DNA from: Lachnospiraceae bacterium UBA2868
Lineage (GTDB): Bacteria > Bacillota_A > Clostridia > Lachnospirales > Lachnospiraceae
Assembly (NCBI GenBank): GCA_002350465.1
Contig: DEEW01000062.1
Span: 5,811 to 16,793 of the forward strand
DNA length: 10,983 bases
Direction of reading: 5' to 3'
A program made the translations under genes and the position numbers. Every line of letters begins with the position of its first letter. The stretch's first letter is position 1. The notes under the pieces were generated by a model. That model was not told the origin of the DNA, made no database searches, and saw only the letters and a list, made by a program, of their open reading frames with translations. Shown here one piece after another: positions 7,643 through 10,983 of this stretch.

Positions 7643-8410
7643 TTATTCTTCTGCCTCAGCTTCTGCTGTCTCGCCGTCCATTGATGCATCTGCGGTATCA
7701 ACTCCTTCAGCACTATCCTCAGCGCTTTCGCCCTGATTTGCTTCGATAACCGCATCGGCCATCTTGGATACAATGAGCTTAACGGCTCTTATTGCATCGT
7801 CGTTTCCGGGAATAACATAATCAAGCTCTTCGGGATCGCAGTTAGTATCAGCAATACCGATAAGAGTAATTCCAAGTGACTGTGCTTCCTTCACACAGAT
7901 ATGCTCCTTCTTGGGATCAACTACAAATATAGCATCGGGAATCTTCTTCATATCCTTGATACCGCCAAGGTTCTTCTCGAGCTTGTCCCACTCTTTGCGA
8001 AGTCCTATAACTTCCTTCTTGGGAAGAACATCAAATGTTCCGTCCTGGCTCATTCTCTCGATGTCTTTGAGTCTCTTGATTCTTGACTGAATTGTCTTGA
8101 AGTTCGTAAGCATACCGCCAAGCCATCTCTCATTGACGTAGTACATGCCGCAGCGCTCTGCTTCCTGCTGTACTGCATCCATTGCCTGCTTCTTGGTGCC
8201 TACAAAGAGAATTGTTCCGCCGGCTGACACGATCTCGGCTACTGCCTTGTATGCATCGTCGATCATTCCGACAGTTTTCTGAAGGTCAATGATGTGGATA
8301 CCATTTCTCTCCATGTAGATGTACGGAGCCATCTTAGGGTTCCATCTTCTTGTCTGGTGTCCGAAATGTACACCTGCCTCCAACAGCTGTTTCATTGAAA
8401 TAACGCTCAT
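7643..8410 (-). CDS. rpsB: 30S ribosomal protein S2
   Basis: 255 residues from the ATG at 8410, giving the typical N-terminus [22 protein letters not shown]. An in-frame TTG at 8416 is rejected because it would lie only 2 bases from the GGAGG site (8419-8423), whereas the ATG is spaced 8 bases. Seen: family blocks [44 protein letters not shown], and [13 protein letters not shown] followed by [22 protein letters not shown]. The last 30 or so residues are an acidic Glu/Ala/Asp tail, common in Firmicutes S2. Role: a late-assembling protein of the small ribosomal subunit. It has its own promoter and structured leader just upstream, and it heads a probable three-gene operon. Confidence 0.98.
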   Translation of the reverse strand: MSVISMKQLLEAGVHFGHQTRRWNPKMAPYIYMERNGIHIIDLQKTVGMIDDAYKAVAEIVSAGGTILFVGTKKQAMDAVQQEAERCGMYYVNERWLGGMLTNFKTIQSRIKRLKDIERMSQDGTFDVLPKKEVIGLRKEWDKLEKNLGGIKDMKKIPDAIFVVDPKKEHICVKEAQSLGITLIGIADTNCDPEELDYVIPGNDDAIRAVKLIVSKMADAVIEANQGESAEDSAEGVDTADASMDGETAEAEAEE

Positions 8411-8522
8411 ATTCAATTCCTCCGGTTAATTCTTCGGGCTTACGCCCACTCTTCCGCGTGCTTCTATCTACGGGTAGCCAGTCGGCACCGGCCGTCAATC
8501 CGCACACGTGTTTATTTGCAAC
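8411..8522 (-). promoter_or_regulatory. Structured 5' leader of rpsB, putative autoregulatory RNA
   Basis: The predicted leader is about 112 bases. On the minus strand CGUGUGC pairs with GCACGCG (8502-8508 with 8455-8461). Enclosed in it is a hairpin GCCGGU/ACUGGC with tetraloop GCCG (8477-8492), extended by ACG/CGU across a 4-base bulge. A third hairpin, GGGC-GUAA-GCCC (8436-8447, GNRA loop), follows shortly before the GGAGG site. The base pairing is seen directly. Regulation by S2, known for rpsB in E. coli, is inferred here. ACCGG overlapping the ribosome binding site (8422-8426) could alternatively pair with CCGGU in the inner hairpin. Confidence 0.6.
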
Positions 8523-8528
8523 CCATAA

Positions 8529-8557
8529 AATATACCATAAACATACAGCAATGGCAA
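8529..8557 (-). promoter_or_regulatory. Promoter of the rpsB-tsf-cofE-like operon
   Basis: On the minus strand, -35 TTGCCA (8557-8552), a 17-base spacer and -10 TATATT (8534-8529) each match the consensus at 5 of 6 positions. TGG before the -10 adds an extended -10 motif. The predicted start is near 8522. The -35 hexamer lies inside one arm of the hairpin that follows the chemoreceptor gene. Confidence 0.8.
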
Positions 8558-8588
8558 GCACTTTTCTCAAAGTGCCTGCCATTTTTTC
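8551..8588 (-). terminator. Strong 14-bp hairpin after the chemoreceptor gene, possible terminator
   Basis: Arms 8551-8564 and 8569-8582 form a 14-bp stem. As minus-strand RNA it is fully paired, with one G-U pair and a GAGA (GNRA) loop. As plus-strand RNA it has one A-C mismatch but is followed by six Ts (8582-8587). It begins about 37 bases after the chemoreceptor stop. The minus-strand RNA has no clean U tract, so termination in that direction is uncertain. It shares sequence with the rpsB -35 element. Confidence 0.5.
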
Positions 8589-8619
8589 AATTACTTTCCG
8601 ACACGAAGTTCAGATTGTA

Positions 8620-10983
8620 TTACAGACTGAATTTGTTAATGATATTATTCAGATCCGATACCGCATCACGGCACTCATTAACCTTGTTAACAGAGGTTGA
8701 TGTATCTGATGCCATCTCGGTTGTCCTCTCCGCTATATCAACAACGCCGTGGCTTGTCTCGGACACATTCGTGTCAATGCCCGATATAGCTCCGGCAATC
8801 TTCTCGATATCACCGGTAAGGCTTCCCACACTCTCTCTGATCTCGTTCATGCTGTTTCCGAATGTATCGGCATCTTCCTTGTACTGAAGAGATACCTTGC
8901 CGAACTCCTGATAATCGGATAATACATTTGTCTCAAGGAACGATGTCGTTTGCGTCAGGCAGTCGGACATCTGGCTTACCGCGTTATTAACCTCTTCAAC
9001 TATACCACCGATATTTGTAACCGCTTCGGATGTCTGATTTGCAAGATTTCCTATCTCTGTTGCCACAACAGCAAATCCGCGCCCGGCTTCGCCTGCTCTT
9101 GCTGCTTCGATTGAAGCATTAAGTGCAAGAAGACTTGTCTGGGATGAGATCGCCATGATCGTTCCGGTAAGCTCATTGATCTTATTAACAGCCTGGGAGG
9201 CATTTATAGCCTCATCGGACTTAACCTTGACACTTTCATATATCTCCATTGTCTTGCGGCTTGCAAGCTCGGTTGTAGCCGAAAGTTCATTTGCACGTTT
9301 AGATACTTCGTCGGCAAGCTTAGTTCCCGCGTCAGCCATTCTGTCTATGTCACGGGCATTGCCCTGAACGTTGGAAACATTCTGTGCAATCGTCGAGGTG
9401 GTTGCCGCAGTCTCTTCCATTCCGGCAGCAAGTGTTTCGGTAGTTGCCGAATTGTCCTCACATATAGTTCCTACCTTATCAATGGTAGCCTGAAGCATGT
9501 TGACATTAGTATCGATACTTGAACCGGCTCTTGATATGAGTTCTACCATATCTCTCAGATTATTCCTTGTCTTGTCAAGCGCTCTTGCGATCATTCCTAT
9601 CTCGTCACTGCGCCTTTCAAGTCTCTTGGATTCGCGGTCCTCGGAGAAGTCGTAATTTGCCGTTTTGTCGATCACAGGCACCAGATGTTCAAGACCTTTC
9701 AACATATACATGGTAAACGCAGCAACCAGAAGAACCGCTATGATGAGGAAGATGACTCCTATCACTATAAGCATGATCTTCATATGATCTACACCGGCCA
9801 TCATAACGTCTCTGTCCGCCGTAACGATAACAATATTACCTGATGAGGTAAAGGCGTATCCGGCGACTTTATATGCACCCTTGTACTCATATGTGCAGGA
9901 TCCGTTAGGAACGCTCTTGCCTGCGGCAAGGTCTGCAACTATACCTTTGACTGCGGCATTTTCAACAGGATTACCGATCTTTTCGGGATCCTTGTGATAA
10001 AGCATTGTTCCGTCCGGAGATACCATATATGCATAGGAGCCTTCTACTCCTGACATTTCTATCTGACCGATAAGTTTGTCATAGTCAATATCAATCAGTT
10101 TGTCATAATCCGCCGTAACAAGGACAATGTTTCCTGTATCTGTAAATGAATATCCCGCAAGCTTAAGTGCATCCTTATATTCGTATATTACAAAACCGTC
10201 TTCCACGGTCTTGCCTGCCTGAAGATCCGCTACTATCCCCTTGACCGCCGCATTCTCCACCGGTTGTCCTATTTTCTCCGGGTTGGTATGCCACAGCATT
10301 GTTCCGTCGGGAGCGACCATGTAAGCGTAGGAACCTTCAACACCGTCTATTGTGATATTTCCGAGCAACGTGTCATAATCTATCTTCATGAACTCGTCGT
10401 AGTCGGCCGTTACGATCATGATATTTCCGGCTGATGTAAAGGCATATCCCGCCAGCTTCAACGCCTCCTTGTATTCATAAAGCACCGAGCCGTTTTCAAC
10501 TGTCTTACCGGCCTTAAGATCTTCAACGATTCCCTTTACAGCCGCATTCTCAACAGGGTTACCTATCTTCTCCGCATTCGGATGCCACAGCATAGTCCCG
10601 GTAGGAGATACCATATACGCATATGAGCCCTCCACTCCAAGTATCTGAACACTGTTTAACAGCCGGTTTAAGTTGACGGATCCGTCCTCACCGACTGCGG
10701 CATTATCAACTATCTTGGCTGCTTCCTCCGCAAGATTCTGTGCATAGGCTTTATAAACAGACTCACCGAACTGTCTGGAGAAATTGATGGATACAGCAGC
10801 CTCCTGTGCCAGATTCTTGGCATAGCCTCCATATGCCTCCTCCCCAAACTCAGTGGCAAAATCAACTCCTATTGCGGCTTCCTCCGCAAGATTCTGGGCG
10901 TAGTTAAGGTATGTCTCTTCCATAGCGGATGAGGCACGCCTCTCAGCCACGATAACAAGCACCAGAATAACGACAAACACGAT
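8620..10983 (-). CDS. Methyl-accepting chemotaxis protein with triple Cache-like sensor, N-terminus cut by window edge
   Basis: The frame is open to the right edge, so the true start and the cytoplasmic tip before TM1 are missing. Numbering is from the GTG at 10980. Seen in order: the end of TM1 (about 1-12, [14 protein letters not shown]); three 26-residue helical repeats (24-92); three 98-residue Cache-like modules starting GVEGSY at 115, 213 and 311; TM2 (about 403-426); a HAMP region (about 427-478); and a methyl-accepting signalling domain to residue 786 with the hairpin tip [29 protein letters not shown] (614-642). No C-terminal CheR-tether pentapeptide is present. Role: a membrane chemoreceptor that senses a small ligand outside and controls CheA/CheW. 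The ligand is unknown. Known of Cache domains: they often bind amino or organic acids. The next gene on the strand is rpsB, under its own promoter. Confidence 0.95.
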   Translation of the reverse strand: MVFVVILVLVIVAERRASSAMEETYLNYAQNLAEEAAIGVDFATEFGEEAYGGYAKNLAQEAAVSINFSRQFGESVYKAYAQNLAEEAAKIVDNAAVGEDGSVNLNRLLNSVQILGVEGSYAYMVSPTGTMLWHPNAEKIGNPVENAAVKGIVEDLKAGKTVENGSVLYEYKEALKLAGYAFTSAGNIMIVTADYDEFMKIDYDTLLGNITIDGVEGSYAYMVAPDGTMLWHTNPEKIGQPVENAAVKGIVADLQAGKTVEDGFVIYEYKDALKLAGYSFTDTGNIVLVTADYDKLIDIDYDKLIGQIEMSGVEGSYAYMVSPDGTMLYHKDPEKIGNPVENAAVKGIVADLAAGKSVPNGSCTYEYKGAYKVAGYAFTSSGNIVIVTADRDVMMAGVDHMKIMLIVIGVIFLIIAVLLVAAFTMYMLKGLEHLVPVIDKTANYDFSEDRESKRLERRSDEIGMIARALDKTRNNLRDMVELISRAGSSIDTNVNMLQATIDKVGTICEDNSATTETLAAGMEETAATTSTIAQNVSNVQGNARDIDRMADAGTKLADEVSKRANELSATTELASRKTMEIYESVKVKSDEAINASQAVNKINELTGTIMAISSQTSLLALNASIEAARAGEAGRGFAVVATEIGNLANQTSEAVTNIGGIVEEVNNAVSQMSDCLTQTTSFLETNVLSDYQEFGKVSLQYKEDADTFGNSMNEIRESVGSLTGDIEKIAGAISGIDTNVSETSHGVVDIAERTTEMASDTSTSVNKVNECRDAVSDLNNIINKFSL
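9805..10638 (-). repeat. Three tandem 294-bp repeats encoding Cache-like modules
   Basis: Repeat 1 is 10345-10638, repeat 2 is 10051-10344 and repeat 3 is about 9805-10050, shortened because it runs into TM2. The modules share [14 protein letters not shown](W/Y)[19 protein letters not shown] and YEYK. By hand count, 1 and 2 are about 73% identical and 2 and 3 about 75%. In the fully conserved stretch [10 protein letters not shown], nine of ten codons differ in at least one copy, so the amplification is not recent. Confidence 0.9.
10705..10911 (-). repeat. Three tandem 78-bp repeats encoding a helical segment
   Basis: The pattern Y-x2-YA(Q/K)NLA(E/Q)EAA occurs at residues 24, 50 and 76 of the chemoreceptor, followed in the first two copies by x4-F-x3-FGE. 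The period is exactly 26 residues. The segment directly follows TM1 and probably forms the long membrane-proximal helix that precedes Cache domains. Confidence 0.85.

Noticed and set aside
8411..8416. TTG start for rpsB two codons upstream
   Set aside because: It lies only 2 bases from GGAGG; the ATG at 8410 has proper spacing and matches the usual S2 N-terminus.
8334..8582. Possible 82-residue minus-strand ORF with a hydrophobic N-terminus upstream of and overlapping rpsB
   Set aside because: It starts inside the hairpin, has no ribosome binding site, spans the rpsB promoter and leader, and overlaps the well-supported rpsB start in another frame.
8458..8887. Two overlapping plus-strand ORFs across the rpsB upstream region and the chemoreceptor 3' end
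   Set aside because: They overlap the promoter, the hairpin and the chemoreceptor coding region antisense, and show no protein-family features.

Overview
The window looks like chromosomal DNA of a gut or rumen member of the Lachnospiraceae, perhaps Butyrivibrio-like. This is inferred from moderate GC, strong GGAGG ribosome binding sites, a cytoplasmic GH115 xylan-debranching enzyme, a Clostridia-type chemoreceptor and protein style. No rRNA or marker phylogeny was possible, so the genus is a guess. Gene density is very high, and the longest gap without a gene is about 209 bases (8411-8619).

Layout. (1) Positions 1-4029, minus strand: a two-gene carbohydrate operon. A GH115 alpha-glucuronidase is followed after 14 bases by a sialate O-acetylesterase-type (SASA family) esterase that runs off the left edge. 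Neither has a signal peptide, so together they suggest intracellular removal of glucuronic acid and acetyl side groups from imported xylo-oligosaccharides. (2) Positions 4030-4105: a short divergent control region holding a 31-bp dyad whose two arms each contain an extended -10 element, one per direction. (3) Positions 4106-5455, plus strand: a lipoprotein made of two tandem SGNH hydrolase domains. The first has a complete Ser/Asp/His set and the second has Gly in place of the Asp. A perfect 11-bp inverted repeat lies inside its last codons. (4) Positions 5460-8410, minus strand: rpsB (S2) - tsf (EF-Ts) - a CofE-like (F420-0:glutamate ligase family) gene, tightly spaced and probably one transcript. 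A well-formed promoter and a roughly 110-base structured leader precede rpsB. (5) Positions 8620-10983, minus strand: a large methyl-accepting chemotaxis protein, cut at its N-terminus by the window edge. Its outside region contains three 26-residue helical repeats followed by three 98-residue Cache-like repeats.

The most unusual items are the mirror-image divergent promoter/operator, the asymmetric tandem SGNH esterase with its coding-embedded hairpin, the 3+3 repeat architecture of the chemoreceptor, the structured rpsB leader, and the CofE-like gene riding on a translation operon. No mobile element, CRISPR array, tRNA or rRNA was seen.
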